Position numbers and translations under genes: made by a program. From Pseudomonas sp. Fl4BN1 (lineage in GTDB: Bacteria; Pseudomonadota; Gammaproteobacteria; Pseudomonadales; Pseudomonadaceae): a DNA stretch of 64,000 nucleotides. Shown here in pieces: positions 37,321-50,303 of this stretch. The stretch is taken from assembly GCF_009908285.1 (NCBI RefSeq), contig NZ_JAAARM010000002.1, positions 1 through 64,000 on the forward strand. The letters run 5' to 3'. The stretch's first letter is position 1. Every line of letters starts with the position of its first letter. The notes beneath the pieces were generated by a model. That model was not told the DNA's origin, ran no database searches, and saw nothing but the letters and a program-made list of their open reading frames with translations.

Positions 37321-37349
37321 TTGCAGGCTGTTCCCGCCATCACTAGACT
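37321..37349 (+). promoter_or_regulatory. sigma70-like promoter of the regulator-metK pair
   Basis: TTGCAG, 17-bp spacer, TAGACT. Transcription would begin about 37356, only a few bases before the ATG at 37359, so the message may be leaderless. This is inferred from sequence only. Confidence 0.5.
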
Positions 37350-37358
37350 GCTGCCCCT

Positions 37359-38354
37359 ATGAATCTCCCCGCGCCCTCCATTCACCATGATGATTGCGAC
37401 GACCTGGCTGCCTTGTGCAAAGCCGGTGGCGATCCCTTGCGGCTGAATGTATTGCGTGCGCTATCCAACGATTCGTTCGGCGTGCTGGAGCTGGCGCAGA
37501 TCTTCGCCATCGGTCAGTCAGGCATGAGCCATCACCTGAAGGTCCTGTCTCAGGCCGGCCTGGTGGCGACCCGCCGTGAAGGCAATGCGATCTTCTATCG
37601 CCGCTCCCTGCCCCACACCGAGCTTCTGGGCGGCAAACTGCACGCAGCGTTGCTGGACGAGGTCGACCAATTGCCTCTGCCAACAGAGGTGCAGTCGCGA
37701 ATCAGCCTGGTTCATCGGCAACGGGCCGCGGCCAGCCAGGACTTCTTTTCTCGGGTAGCGGAGAAATTCCGTGCCCAGCAGGACCTGATTGCAGGACTGC
37801 CCCAGTACCGCGAGAGCGTGCTCGCGCTGCTGGACAAACTGAGTTTCAACCCAATGGCCACGGCCATTGAAGTCGGTCCCGGCGACGGTGGATTCCTCCC
37901 CGACCTGGCCCGACGCTTTGCCCGGGTGACCGCCCTGGATAACAGCCCGGCGATGCTTGAACTGGCGCGCCAGCTGTGTGAACGCGAAACACTGGCTAAC
38001 GTCAGCCTACAACTGGCCGATGCATTGAATGGCGTGCAACTCCAAGCCGATTGCGTGGTACTGAACATGGTCTTGCACCATTTCGCCGCACCGGCCGAGG
38101 CCCTCAAACAGATGGCCGACTTGCTACAACCAGGCGGCAGCCTGTTAGTGACAGACTTGTGCAGCCACGACCAGAGCTGGGCCAAAGAGGCTTGCGGCGA
38201 TCTCTGGCTAGGGTTCGAACAAGATGATTTGGCCCATTGGGCCACCGCTGCGGGACTGACTCCCGGGGAAAGCCTTTATATAGGTTTACGTAATGGTTTC
38301 CAGATCCAGGTTCGCCACTTTCAGCGACCGGCTGGCAACACTCACCATCGGTAA
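37359..38354 (+). CDS. ArsR-family regulator fused to a SAM-methyltransferase domain (SahR-like)
   Basis: 331 residues. An ArsR winged helix (about 15-85, with FAIGQSGMSHHLKVLSQAGLV as recognition region) is followed by a class I methyltransferase fold (motif I EVGPGDGGF at 171-179, then ALDNSPAMLELA and VLNMVLHHF). ArsR-methyltransferase fusions of this type include SahR, which senses S-adenosylhomocysteine and represses SAM-cycle genes. Position 19 bp before metK strongly suggests control of metK and itself. A palindrome lies 42 bp upstream. No arsenic-type metal-binding cysteine pair is visible. The SahR name is inferred. Confidence 0.82.
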   Translation: MNLPAPSIHHDDCDDLAALCKAGGDPLRLNVLRALSNDSFGVLELAQIFAIGQSGMSHHLKVLSQAGLVATRREGNAIFYRRSLPHTELLGGKLHAALLDEVDQLPLPTEVQSRISLVHRQRAAASQDFFSRVAEKFRAQQDLIAGLPQYRESVLALLDKLSFNPMATAIEVGPGDGGFLPDLARRFARVTALDNSPAMLELARQLCERETLANVSLQLADALNGVQLQADCVVLNMVLHHFAAPAEALKQMADLLQPGGSLLVTDLCSHDQSWAKEACGDLWLGFEQDDLAHWATAAGLTPGESLYIGLRNGFQIQVRHFQRPAGNTHHR

Positions 38355-38373
38355 ATTTTAGGAAACCGTCGAG

Positions 38374-39564
<1,191 letters not shown>

Positions 39565-39583
39565 GCTTCACCTGGCAACATCC

Positions 39584-39617
39584 AAAGCCCCGCCCGGCAT
39601 GCCCGGCGGGGCTTTTT
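39584..39617 (+). terminator. terminator of metK
   Basis: AAAGCCCCGCC and GGCGGGGCTTT stem with six T residues, 19 bp after the metK stop. A degenerate REP fragment (CAGGAGCCGGCTGACCGCCG) lies further on at about 39663. Confidence 0.92.
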
Positions 39618-39676
39618 TGTAGCCTGAGGTTTCGTCCCCAATCCGCCAAACAGCCATCCTGCCAGGAGCCGGCTGA

Positions 39677-41461
<1,785 letters not shown>

Positions 41462-41584
41462 TCCTTCATCTTGGGCGGGAGCGTTGAACCACCCAGGCAG
41501 GAATGGGCTCCAAGAGCCCAGCTCCAATACAATCGTCATATTTTTTGCTGGTTATTTTTTGATCTTTTTCACCAGGAGTCTTAA

Positions 41585-41980
41585 ATGAAAATTTTTCCAT
41601 CGCTCGCCACCTTGACCCTCTGCAGCCTGATGAGCGCGCCACTGCTGGCCACCGAGCAAGCCTCGCAGTTGACCGGTTGTGCCGCCAAACGCCAAGCCAT
41701 CATGACCCAGATCGAACAGGCCAAGGCCCACGGCAACAGCGATCAGCAAGCCGGCCTGGAACGTGCCCTGAGTGAAGTCACGGCCCACTGCACCGACGCT
41801 TCGCTGAAGAAAGAGCGGGAAAACAAGGTGCTGGAAGCCAAGCATGAAGTCAGCCGCCGTCAGGCCGACCTGGAAAAAGCCATGAAGAAAGGCGACTCGG
41901 AGAAGATCAACAAACGCAAAGAGAAGCTCGCCGAGTCCCGCAAGGAACTGCAACAAGCCCTGGACGAACTGGACAAGTAA
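41585..41980 (+). CDS. DUF1090 family periplasmic protein
   Basis: 131 residues. The signal peptide is about 1-21 (ending LLA-TEQA). The mature part is a charged, predicted coiled-coil helix with one cysteine pair (LTGCAAKRQAIMTQIEQAK and VTAHCTDASLK), followed by KA/EK-rich repeats (SRRQADLEKAMKKGDSEKINKRKEKLAES). This is the DUF1090/YqjC pattern; function unknown. CAGGAG lies before the ATG. Confidence 0.85.
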   Translation: MKIFPSLATLTLCSLMSAPLLATEQASQLTGCAAKRQAIMTQIEQAKAHGNSDQQAGLERALSEVTAHCTDASLKKERENKVLEAKHEVSRRQADLEKAMKKGDSEKINKRKEKLAESRKELQQALDELDK

Positions 41981-42034
41981 GTAGCGAGGGGCCGGCTCTC
42001 TGGCGACAGCCGCCCTTTTCAGCAAAGCCGCCGA

Positions 42035-42484
42035 TCAGTGATTACGGAACTCTTTGTGGCAAGCACTGCAGACATCTTCAACCTTCTGCACGGCCGGCCC
42101 GAGGTTGCTGGCCTTGTAAGGCTGGACCTGACTGATAGTCACCAACTCACCGGTGGCGGCCTCAAGATTACGCACCAGCTCCTGGAAACGCGCCTGTTTA
42201 CGCCAGACATCATCCGTGGCACTGGTGTGATCCTCTTCCTTGACCTCGGGAAAATGCTTCCAGGGTTCATGGGACAGGCTGTCGAGCCGCACCGCGCCCT
42301 CGGCAAAACGCGCACCGTCGAAAGGAATCCGCCCACGGAGCATGCCCCCCAGGTCCTCGCCGGTCTTGAGCATCTGTTTGAAGATTGCCTTGCGCTGGCC
42401 CAAAGGGGAATTGGGGTCGACACCGCCACAGGCGGAAAGCGTCAGGCAGGCCAGCAATACAACAGAGAGTCTTTTTAGCGTCAT
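42035..42484 (-). CDS. cytochrome c' family lipoprotein
   Basis: 149 residues. The lipobox-like LTLSACGG suggests an acylated N-terminus. The C-terminus has one haem-attachment site, VCSACHKEFRNH, in the class II cytochrome c' position. The four-helix-bundle segments (RKAIFKQMLKTGEDLGGML, RFQELVRNLEAATGEL) fit. It probably carries electrons or binds small ligands in the periplasm. It is divergent from mltA and overlaps no gene. Confidence 0.85.
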   Translation of the reverse strand: MTLKRLSVVLLACLTLSACGGVDPNSPLGQRKAIFKQMLKTGEDLGGMLRGRIPFDGARFAEGAVRLDSLSHEPWKHFPEVKEEDHTSATDDVWRKQARFQELVRNLEAATGELVTISQVQPYKASNLGPAVQKVEDVCSACHKEFRNH

Positions 42485-42615
42485 GGTGGTTTCTGGTCAG
42501 GTCACGGGAAACGGCGGCCAGTATCCTCGCCTCCCCGGCAAACACCAATAGCCCTATTAATAATACGGGTTGTCCGCAGTGCGAACCTGCGGGCAATCAC
42601 CCAAGGAAACACAGC

Positions 42616-43791
42616 ATGAATGCAAGCTTCATCCACTGGCGCTGCCACCTGCTCTGGGCCCTCCCGGCCCTGGCACTACTGGCCGGTTGCAACGGCGGCG
42701 ACAGTGGCAAGCCAGCACCAACCCACGCCCTGGCTACATACAACAGCGCGCCATGGGACTCTCTGCCCAGCGTTGCCGACAACGACCTGTTGGCCGGCTT
42801 CGGCTCCTGGCGCAGCGCCTGTACCCGCCTGAAGGCCGACCCCGTCTGGGGCGCCACCTGTGCCGCAGCGGCCAACGTGCCGCAAACCCCCGAAGCCATC
42901 CGTGGATTTCTCAAGGAGCACTTGGAGGTCTATGGCCTGCGCTCGGGCAGCGGCAGTGGTACCGGCCTGATCACCGGCTACTACGAGCCGGTGTATCCCG
43001 GCAGCCTGACCCCAACCCAAGTTGCCAATGTGCCCGTGTACGGCGTGCCCGACGACATGATCATCGTCGCCCTGGACAGCCTCTATCCGGAGCTCAAGGG
43101 CAAACGCCTGCGGGGTCGACTCGAAGGCCGGGTGCTCAAACCCTATGACGATGCAGCAACCATCGAGAGCAAAGGGGTCAAGGCGCCGGTGATTGCCTGG
43201 CTGACAGACCCGATGGACTTGCAGTTCTTGCAGATCCAGGGCTCGGGAAGGATTCAACTGGATGATGGACGCCAACTGCGAATCGGCTATGCCGACCAGA
43301 ACGGCCACCCTTATCGGCCTATCGGGCGCTGGTTGGTGGACCAGGGCGAACTGAAGAAAGAAGACGTAACCATGGGCACTATCGCGGCCTGGGCCAAGGC
43401 CCACCCGACGCGGATCCCAGAGCTGTTGGGCAGCAACCCGAGCTATGTCTTCTTCAACCGTAACCCGGACAGCAACGAAGGCCCCCGAGGCTCGCTGAAC
43501 GTACCCCTGACCTCTGGCTACAGCGTGGCAGTGGACCGCAAGGTGATCCCCCTGGGTAGCCTGCTATGGCTGTCCACGACCCGCCCCGACGGCAGCAGCC
43601 TGGTACGCCCGGTGGCGGCCCAGGACACAGGCGGTGCCATTACCGGAGAGGTGCGCGCCGACCTGTTTTGGGGCACTGGCGACGCCGCCGGCCAACTGGC
43701 CGGCGACATGAAGCAGTCAGGTCAGATCTGGATGCTCTGGCCCAAGGGCGCGGCACTGCCTAAAGTCCCGGAAGTCGCCGACACCCCGTAA
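42616..43791 (+). CDS. mltA: MltA, membrane-bound lytic murein transglycosylase A
   Basis: 391 residues. Lipoprotein signal with lipobox LLAGCN (Cys near residue 22). The MltA domain (TGYYEPVYPGS, IQGSGRIQLDDG) is followed by the 3D domain with conserved Asp residues (VAAQDTGGAITGEVRADLFWG). It cleaves peptidoglycan glycan strands to anhydromuropeptides at the outer membrane. The ATG at 42616 follows AAGGAA; a long in-frame extension upstream overlaps the divergent gene and is rejected. Confidence 0.94.
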   Translation: MNASFIHWRCHLLWALPALALLAGCNGGDSGKPAPTHALATYNSAPWDSLPSVADNDLLAGFGSWRSACTRLKADPVWGATCAAAANVPQTPEAIRGFLKEHLEVYGLRSGSGSGTGLITGYYEPVYPGSLTPTQVANVPVYGVPDDMIIVALDSLYPELKGKRLRGRLEGRVLKPYDDAATIESKGVKAPVIAWLTDPMDLQFLQIQGSGRIQLDDGRQLRIGYADQNGHPYRPIGRWLVDQGELKKEDVTMGTIAAWAKAHPTRIPELLGSNPSYVFFNRNPDSNEGPRGSLNVPLTSGYSVAVDRKVIPLGSLLWLSTTRPDGSSLVRPVAAQDTGGAITGEVRADLFWGTGDAAGQLAGDMKQSGQIWMLWPKGAALPKVPEVADTP

Positions 43792-43838
43792 ACCCCAGAG
43801 CGCGGAAGCCGGCTCGCTGGCTTCTGCAACTACCAGTA

Positions 43839-44225
43839 TCAGACCGAAACGAAGAAGAAGCTGGCGATCAGAGCCATCCCCACGAACCACACCAGGGAAC
43901 GCAGGATCGCCCAATCCGCCAGGTAGCAGATGATGTACAGCAGGCGACTGGTGATGAACAACACCGCCAGTACGTTGATAGTCACCAGTTCGGCGTTGCC
44001 GGCCACATGGGCGATGATCACCGCCGCGGCAAACGCCGGGGTCACTTCGAAACCGTTGAGCTGTGCGGAGTGCGCACGCTTGGCGAACCCTTCCAGAGTC
44101 TCGAGGAATGCCCGTGGATCATGGTTCTGCCGGGGGCCGTACTGGCCAGCGCCGAACTTGGCGATACCGGTACACAGATACGGCAGGCAGATAGCAATCA
44201 ACACACACCAGAAAGCGACAGTCAT
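43839..44225 (-). CDS. MAPEG family membrane protein
   Basis: 128 residues with four predicted membrane segments. The HDPRAFLETLEGFAKRAHSAQLNGFEVTPAF stretch (about 35-65), with the paired Asn/Glu region, is the MAPEG signature. Eicosanoid and glutathione enzymes belong here, but bacterial members are mostly uncharacterised. It follows the EamA transporter gene by 35 bp, so the two are probably cotranscribed leftwards. Confidence 0.87.
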   Translation of the reverse strand: MTVAFWCVLIAICLPYLCTGIAKFGAGQYGPRQNHDPRAFLETLEGFAKRAHSAQLNGFEVTPAFAAAVIIAHVAGNAELVTINVLAVLFITSRLLYIICYLADWAILRSLVWFVGMALIASFFFVSV

Positions 44226-44260
44226 AGCGCGAATCCTTTTTTAGAGTTTTTAGGGAGTGT

Positions 44261-45094
44261 TCAGAACTTCATCACCAACATGCCGATCAGTACCAACCCA
44301 CAGGCTAAGAGCCGTGACCGGCCGAAAGGTTCTTTCAAGTAGCGCATGCCGAACAGCACCACCAGGATCACACTGACCTCGCGCAACGCCGCCGCCTCGG
44401 CAATCGAACCCAACTGCATGGCCCAAAGCACCAGAGCGTAGCTGAACAACACGCAGAAGCCGACGCTCAGGCCGAGACGCCATTGCTCGCGCCAGAACAG
44501 CGCAAAGGGCCGCCGTTGCCACACCACCGCCACCAAGGGGAAAGGCCACGCACTGAGCAAAGTGACCCAGGTCAGGTAGTCCAGCGGGTGTGACCAGCGA
44601 CGCAACGCTTGACCGTCGATAAAGGTGTAGCAACCGATGCACAGGCCGATCAGTGCCACCACCGGCAACATGCTCCAGGGCAGGCGCGTACCGCCGCCGC
44701 CCTGCCAGAGCAGGCAGAGCATGCCGAAGGGAATCAGTAAGATGCCGAAGATCTGCTGGCTACTCAGCACCTCGCCGGCAAAGATCAGGGTCAGGGCCAG
44801 CACGACCAGGGGTGACAGTCCGCGCATCAGTGGATAGACCAGGCCCAGGTCCCCCACTCGATATGCCTGGATCAGCAGATAGCGATACAAGAGTTCAAAG
44901 GCAGCCGAGGCGATGATCCACGGCCAGATTTCCAGCGGCGGCCACTGCAGGAAAAACAGCATGATTGCCACGAACAGCAACGCCACGCTGTCCATGCACG
45001 CCACCACCAAAAGGCGCTCACCACTGAACTTGATCAGGGTATTCCAGGCTGCATGCAGCAGCGCCGCCACCAAAACCAGACTTGTCGCCAGCAC
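44261..45094 (-). CDS. EamA/DMT family transporter
   Basis: About 277 residues with ten predicted membrane segments in two repeats (HAAWNTLIKFSGE near the start; VYPLMRGLSPLVVLALTLIFAGEVL; EAAALREVSVILVVLFGMRYLKEPFG in the second repeat). It is a drug/metabolite transporter with unknown substrate. I chose a GTG at 45094, preceded by GGGAG, because it begins the first membrane helix directly. An ATG at 45229 would add 45 residues that do not look like a membrane protein. The start is uncertain. Confidence 0.8.
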   Translation of the reverse strand: MLATSLVLVAALLHAAWNTLIKFSGERLLVVACMDSVALLFVAIMLFFLQWPPLEIWPWIIASAAFELLYRYLLIQAYRVGDLGLVYPLMRGLSPLVVLALTLIFAGEVLSSQQIFGILLIPFGMLCLLWQGGGGTRLPWSMLPVVALIGLCIGCYTFIDGQALRRWSHPLDYLTWVTLLSAWPFPLVAVVWQRRPFALFWREQWRLGLSVGFCVLFSYALVLWAMQLGSIAEAAALREVSVILVVLFGMRYLKEPFGRSRLLACGLVLIGMLVMKF

Positions 45095-45207
45095 CTCACA
45101 CTCCCTGCTGTCCTGAAGAGAATCGGATCGCCTGCCCCTCGGCGCTGTCAGCGCTGATGCAGTGCGCGGCAATGCCACTGCCACCGATAGAGGCCGGGAA
45201 TCCTCGC

Positions 45208-45437
45208 ATGCCACTGTCCTTGCTTGCACTGACTGTTACTGCCCTTGGCATCGTCAGCACTGAATTCGTCACCATGGACCTGCTGGCTGACACCGCTCAC
45301 AGCCAGGCGGACGTACTCCGTGCATGTTCGCGGTAATTTTCTTCATTGACCTGCAACGTCGTGCCGCCCCTGTGGTCAATGAGTGCACAGAACCGGTATC
45401 CGCAATCAAATCGCCACCATCGAGCGGCCAGATCTGA
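45208..45437 (+). pseudogene. internally deleted MFS transporter remnant
   Basis: From ATG 45208 the peptide MPLSLLALTVTALGIVSTEF continues to MDLLADTAHS. It matches the first membrane helix of DHA1-type MFS transporters, then the frame closes at 45336. In another frame from 45324, MFAVIFFIDLQRRAAP runs to a stop at 45437 and looks like the end of a last membrane helix plus a short tail. Together they suggest a transporter that lost its middle, with a frame change at the join. No other gene lies in the 435-bp gap 45095-45529. Confidence 0.5.
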
Positions 45438-45529
45438 ATGTTCTGTGCCCCGCCCCGTCGCCGATACATCAAACCCTTGGCCTGAAAGCGTTCAGGCTGC
45501 TTTCCCTGTGATCATCCAAAGGAGTTCGG

Positions 45530-46789
45530 ATGCTTGAACTTGTCGCTGCCTTTATCTGCCTGACAACCCTGCTTACCTACGTCAATTTCCGTTTTATCGG
45601 CCTGCCGCCGACCATCGGCGTGATGGTCACTGCCCTGTTGTTTTCCTTGCTGCTGCAAGGCTTGAGTTACCTGGGCTACCCCGGTCTTGAAGAACATATC
45701 GAAGAGCTGATCGGCAAGATCGACTTCGGCGATCTGCTGATGAACTGGATGCTGTCGTTCCTGCTATTCGCCGGCGCCCTGCACGTCAACCTCAACGACC
45801 TGCGCAGCTATCGCTGGCCCATCGGCCTGCTGGCCACCGTCGGCGTACTGATCGCCACCTTCGCCATCGGCAGTCTGGCCTACTGGATCTTCGGCCTGTT
45901 TGGCTGGCACGTGAGCTTCCTCTACTGCCTGCTGTTCGGCGCACTGATTTCGCCCACCGACCCGATTGCGGTGCTGGGCGTGCTAAGGACCGCCAACGCC
46001 TCCAAGCCGCTGAAGACCACCATCGTCGGCGAGTCGCTCTTCAACGACGGCACTGCGGTCGTGGTGTTCACGGTACTGCTGGGGATCGCACAACTGGGTG
46101 AAACCCCGACCGTGACTGCCACCGCATGGCTGTTTGTGCATGAGGCTATTGGCGGCGCGCTGTTTGGTGGGCTGATCGGTTATCTGGTGTACCTGATGAT
46201 CAAGAGCATCGAGCAGTACCAGATCGAAGTGATGCTGACCCTGGCCCTAGTGATCGGCGGCTCGGCAATGGCCAGTGAGATTCACGTATCGGCGCCAATC
46301 GCCATGGTGGTGGCCGGATTGATCATCGGCAACCTGGGACGCAACCTGGCAATGAACGACATGACTCGCCGCTATCTGGATGGTTTCTGGGAACTGCTGG
46401 ACGACATGCTCAACGCCTTGCTGTTCGCCTTGATTGGCATGGAACTGTTGCTGCTGCCGTTCAACTGGCTGCACCTGGCGGCCGCCAGTCTGCTGGCGGT
46501 AGCCATCGTGCTCTCGCGCCTGCTCACCGTGGCCCCGGCAATCCTCCTGCTGCGACGCTGGCGCAGCGTACCCCGGGGCACCATCCGCGTGCTGACCTGG
46601 GGTGGCCTGCGGGGCGGCGTCTCGGTGGCGCTGGCCCTGGCCCTGCCCCTGGGGCCGGAGCGTGACCTGGTACTGAGCATTACCTACATCGTGGTGCTGT
46701 CGTCGATCCTGCTGCAGGGATTGAGCATTGGTAAACTGGTGCGCCACGTCACTAGCGAGACCCCTGCCAGCAAGACCGAGGCTCATTGA
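45530..46789 (+). CDS. CPA1-family sodium/proton antiporter (NhaP type)
   Basis: 419 residues with about 12 membrane segments. The ion-binding motifs are present: LISPTDPIAVLGVL in segment 5 and the GESLFNDGTAVVVF region with the ND pair. A short cytoplasmic tail ends the protein. It exchanges Na+ (or K+) for H+ at the inner membrane. AAAGGAG sits at good spacing before the ATG. It is a single gene closed by a perfect hairpin. Confidence 0.9.
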   Translation: MLELVAAFICLTTLLTYVNFRFIGLPPTIGVMVTALLFSLLLQGLSYLGYPGLEEHIEELIGKIDFGDLLMNWMLSFLLFAGALHVNLNDLRSYRWPIGLLATVGVLIATFAIGSLAYWIFGLFGWHVSFLYCLLFGALISPTDPIAVLGVLRTANASKPLKTTIVGESLFNDGTAVVVFTVLLGIAQLGETPTVTATAWLFVHEAIGGALFGGLIGYLVYLMIKSIEQYQIEVMLTLALVIGGSAMASEIHVSAPIAMVVAGLIIGNLGRNLAMNDMTRRYLDGFWELLDDMLNALLFALIGMELLLLPFNWLHLAAASLLAVAIVLSRLLTVAPAILLLRRWRSVPRGTIRVLTWGGLRGGVSVALALALPLGPERDLVLSITYIVVLSSILLQGLSIGKLVRHVTSETPASKTEAH

Positions 46790-46803
46790 TCATTTATTGA
46801 TCT

Positions 46804-46837
46804 GTTGTGGACCGAGCGCCAATGCTCGGTCCACAAC
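46804..46837. terminator. perfect 14-bp hairpin after the antiporter gene
   Basis: GTTGTGGACCGAGC and its exact complement with a six-base loop, 15 bp after the stop. There is no long T-run, so termination is probable but not certain. It may serve both directions. Confidence 0.6.
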
Positions 46838-47008
46838 CTTGTTCGGCGTACCGCCGCGCAAGGCGGCCGGTTGTGTGCGACCCCATGCGGTCCTTGCGCA
46901 GAGAGGCCCGGGCTTGCCGTGTTCTTTCGCACCCACAAGCCCCTTGAACCAGGCAGCTCTTCAGCTACGACACGCGGGATTCAGGGCTGCTGCTTGATGC
47001 GCGAAGCA

Positions 47009-47413
47009 TCAGGCGTCGGCAGCGTCGTCCTTGAACTGGTCCTTGACGTACTTGATCTCGGTACGGCCGTGTGGAGCAGGCAGACCGTCTTCACCCAGGT
47101 TGACGAAGACCATCTTCTCCACGGTAAGGATGGGCTTGCGGGTGATCTTGTTGCGCACTTCGCAAGTCAGGGTAATGGAGGTACGACCGAATTCTGTGGC
47201 GGTGATGCCCAGCTCGATGATGTCGCCCTGGCGCGATGCACTGACGAAGTTGATTTCCGAGATGTACTTGGTGACCACTCGCTGGTTACCCAACTGGACA
47301 ATGGCGTAGATCGCCGCTTCTTCGTCGATCCAGCGCAACAGGCTGCCACCGAACAGCGTGCCGTTGGGGTTAAGGTCTTCGGGTTTTACCCATTTGCGGG
47401 TGTGAAAATTCAT
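47009..47413 (-). CDS. YciA-like acyl-CoA thioesterase (hot-dog fold)
   Basis: 134 residues. The hot-dog signature is NPNGTLFGGSLLRWIDEEAAIYA with the catalytic Asp, then NFVSASRQGDII and RTSITLTCEV. It hydrolyses acyl-CoA thioesters in the cytoplasm. The start at 47413 (MNFHTRKWV) is preferred; an in-frame extension of 34 codons upstream runs into the ahcY promoter region and lacks family similarity. It is divergent from ahcY. Confidence 0.88.
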   Translation of the reverse strand: MNFHTRKWVKPEDLNPNGTLFGGSLLRWIDEEAAIYAIVQLGNQRVVTKYISEINFVSASRQGDIIELGITATEFGRTSITLTCEVRNKITRKPILTVEKMVFVNLGEDGLPAPHGRTEIKYVKDQFKDDAADA

Positions 47414-47534
47414 ATGCACTCCTGACCGTCCTGCCAATTGATGCCCGGCATAATGGCAGACCGGGCGGCCATGCTCTATGCAACCTCGACTATGGTCGCG
47501 ATTAACGATCTTCATCCAGGCAACAGAAACACTT

Positions 47535-47562
47535 TTGGAAGTCTGGCTCAGGCGGCTATAAT
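47535..47562 (+). promoter_or_regulatory. sigma70 promoter of ahcY
   Basis: TTGGAA, 16-bp spacer and a perfect TATAAT. Transcription from about 47569 would give a ~170-nt leader that includes the SAH riboswitch. The whole gap 47414-47740 is regulatory. Confidence 0.75.
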
Positions 47563-47616
47563 CGCCACCGTTTCAAAACGGTCATCTGCACTTGATACCG
47601 TTTTCCCGCCACCTGT

Positions 47617-49150
<1,534 letters not shown>

Positions 49151-49325
49151 GAGCAGCTGCAAGCTTTGAGCGTCAAGCGGCAAGCATGGGCCACAAGCCC
49201 GGCTTGCCGCTTGAAGCTTTCAGCTTCGTCCCTATTTGCTTAACAGTTTCAGGCAGCCCGCTCCAGGCTCAGGAGATGAGCGCACCTCCGCTTCTCTTGG
49301 CGCTTGCAGCTTGCAGCTTGTAGCT
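49151..49325. repeat. composite hairpin repeat in the ahcY-metF gap
   Basis: A perfect 13-bp stem (TCAAGCGGCAAGC with its complement, 16-base loop) lies at 49173-49214, with imperfect outer pairing from about 49153 to 49229. A second block of GCTTGCAGCTTGCAGCTTG lies at 49302-49320, right before the metF ribosome site. The layout and the GCGGCAAGC core match the element in the betB-betA gap. Confidence 0.75.
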
Positions 49326-49338
49326 GGAGGTTCCCTCC

Positions 49339-50184
49339 ATGTCCCAAGACCGTCGTTACAGCTTCGAGTTCTTCCCTACCAAGACCGATGCTGGGCATGA
49401 AAAACTGCTCGCCACTGCCCACCAGTTGGCCAGCTACAACCCCGATTTCTTCTCCTGCACCTACGGTGCCGGCGGCTCGACCCGTGATCGCACGGTCAAC
49501 ACCGTGCTGCAACTGGAGAGCGAAGTAAAAGTCCCTGCGGCGCCACACCTGTCCTGCGTCGGTGACAGCAAGGACGATCTGCGCGGCCTGCTGCAGCAAT
49601 ACCAGGCCGCCGGCATCAAGCGCATCGTCGCCCTGCGCGGCGACCTGCCTTCGGGTATGGGTGCGGCCAGTGGCGAGTTGCGCTACGCCAATGACTTGGT
49701 GAGCTTCATTCGTGAAGAAACCGGTAGTCACTTCCATATCGAAGTCGCCGCCTATCCGGAAATGCACCCGCAAGCGCGAAATTTCGAAGACGACCTGAGT
49801 AATTTTGTACGCAAGGCCAATGCCGGTGCCGACAGTGCAATCACCCAGTACTTCTTCAACGCCGACAGCTACTTCTACTTCGTCGAACGTGTACGGAAGA
49901 TGGGCGTAAGCATTCCTATCGTGCCGGGCATCATGCCGATCACCAACTACAGCAAGCTGGCGCGCTTCTCCGACGCCTGTGGCGCCGAGATTCCGCGCTG
50001 GATCCGCAAGCAGCTGGAAGCCTATGGCGACGACAGCGCGAGCATCCAGGCCTTCGGTGAACAGGTAATCAGTGACATGTGCGAACGTCTGCTGCAGGGC
50101 GGCGCACCCGGGTTGCACTTCTATACCCTGAACCAGGCCGATCCGAGCCTGGCGATCTGGAACAACCTGAAGCTGCCGCGCTAA
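49339..50184 (+). CDS. metF: methylenetetrahydrofolate reductase
   Basis: 281 residues. FEFFPTKTDAG with the catalytic Glu opens the barrel, and SCTYGAGGSTRDRT, FFNADSYFYFVE and PGLHFYTLNQ follow, all family motifs. It reduces methylene-THF to methyl-THF with FAD, feeding methionine synthesis. GGAGG lies upstream. It probably shares the ahcY transcript and so the SAH riboswitch, with a clear terminator 16 bp after its stop. Confidence 0.95.
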   Translation: MSQDRRYSFEFFPTKTDAGHEKLLATAHQLASYNPDFFSCTYGAGGSTRDRTVNTVLQLESEVKVPAAPHLSCVGDSKDDLRGLLQQYQAAGIKRIVALRGDLPSGMGAASGELRYANDLVSFIREETGSHFHIEVAAYPEMHPQARNFEDDLSNFVRKANAGADSAITQYFFNADSYFYFVERVRKMGVSIPIVPGIMPITNYSKLARFSDACGAEIPRWIRKQLEAYGDDSASIQAFGEQVISDMCERLLQGGAPGLHFYTLNQADPSLAIWNNLKLPR

Positions 50185-50200
50185 CCCGCAAAGCCTCATG

Positions 50201-50228
50201 GGCCCTGGTGAAAACCGGGGCCTTTTTG
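50201..50228 (+). terminator. terminator of ahcY-metF
   Basis: GGCCCTGGT and ACCGGGGCC form a stem with a GAAA loop and five T residues. Confidence 0.88.
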
Positions 50229-50303
50229 TTTGCATCAGGCTCGAACTAGAGCGGTTGCAACTGCCCCTAGCATTTGCATGATCTCTCGTCGTAATCTCCA
50301 GCA

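Noticed and set aside
45095..45229. 45-residue N-terminal extension of the EamA transporter
   Set aside because: It is rich in Arg, Ser and Pro, unlike a membrane protein start, and overlaps the MFS remnant on the other strand. A GTG with GGGAG at 45094 is better.
47414..47515. N-terminal extension of the thioesterase
   Set aside because: The 34 extra codons lack hot-dog family similarity and run back toward the ahcY promoter region. The ATG at 47413 begins the family sequence.
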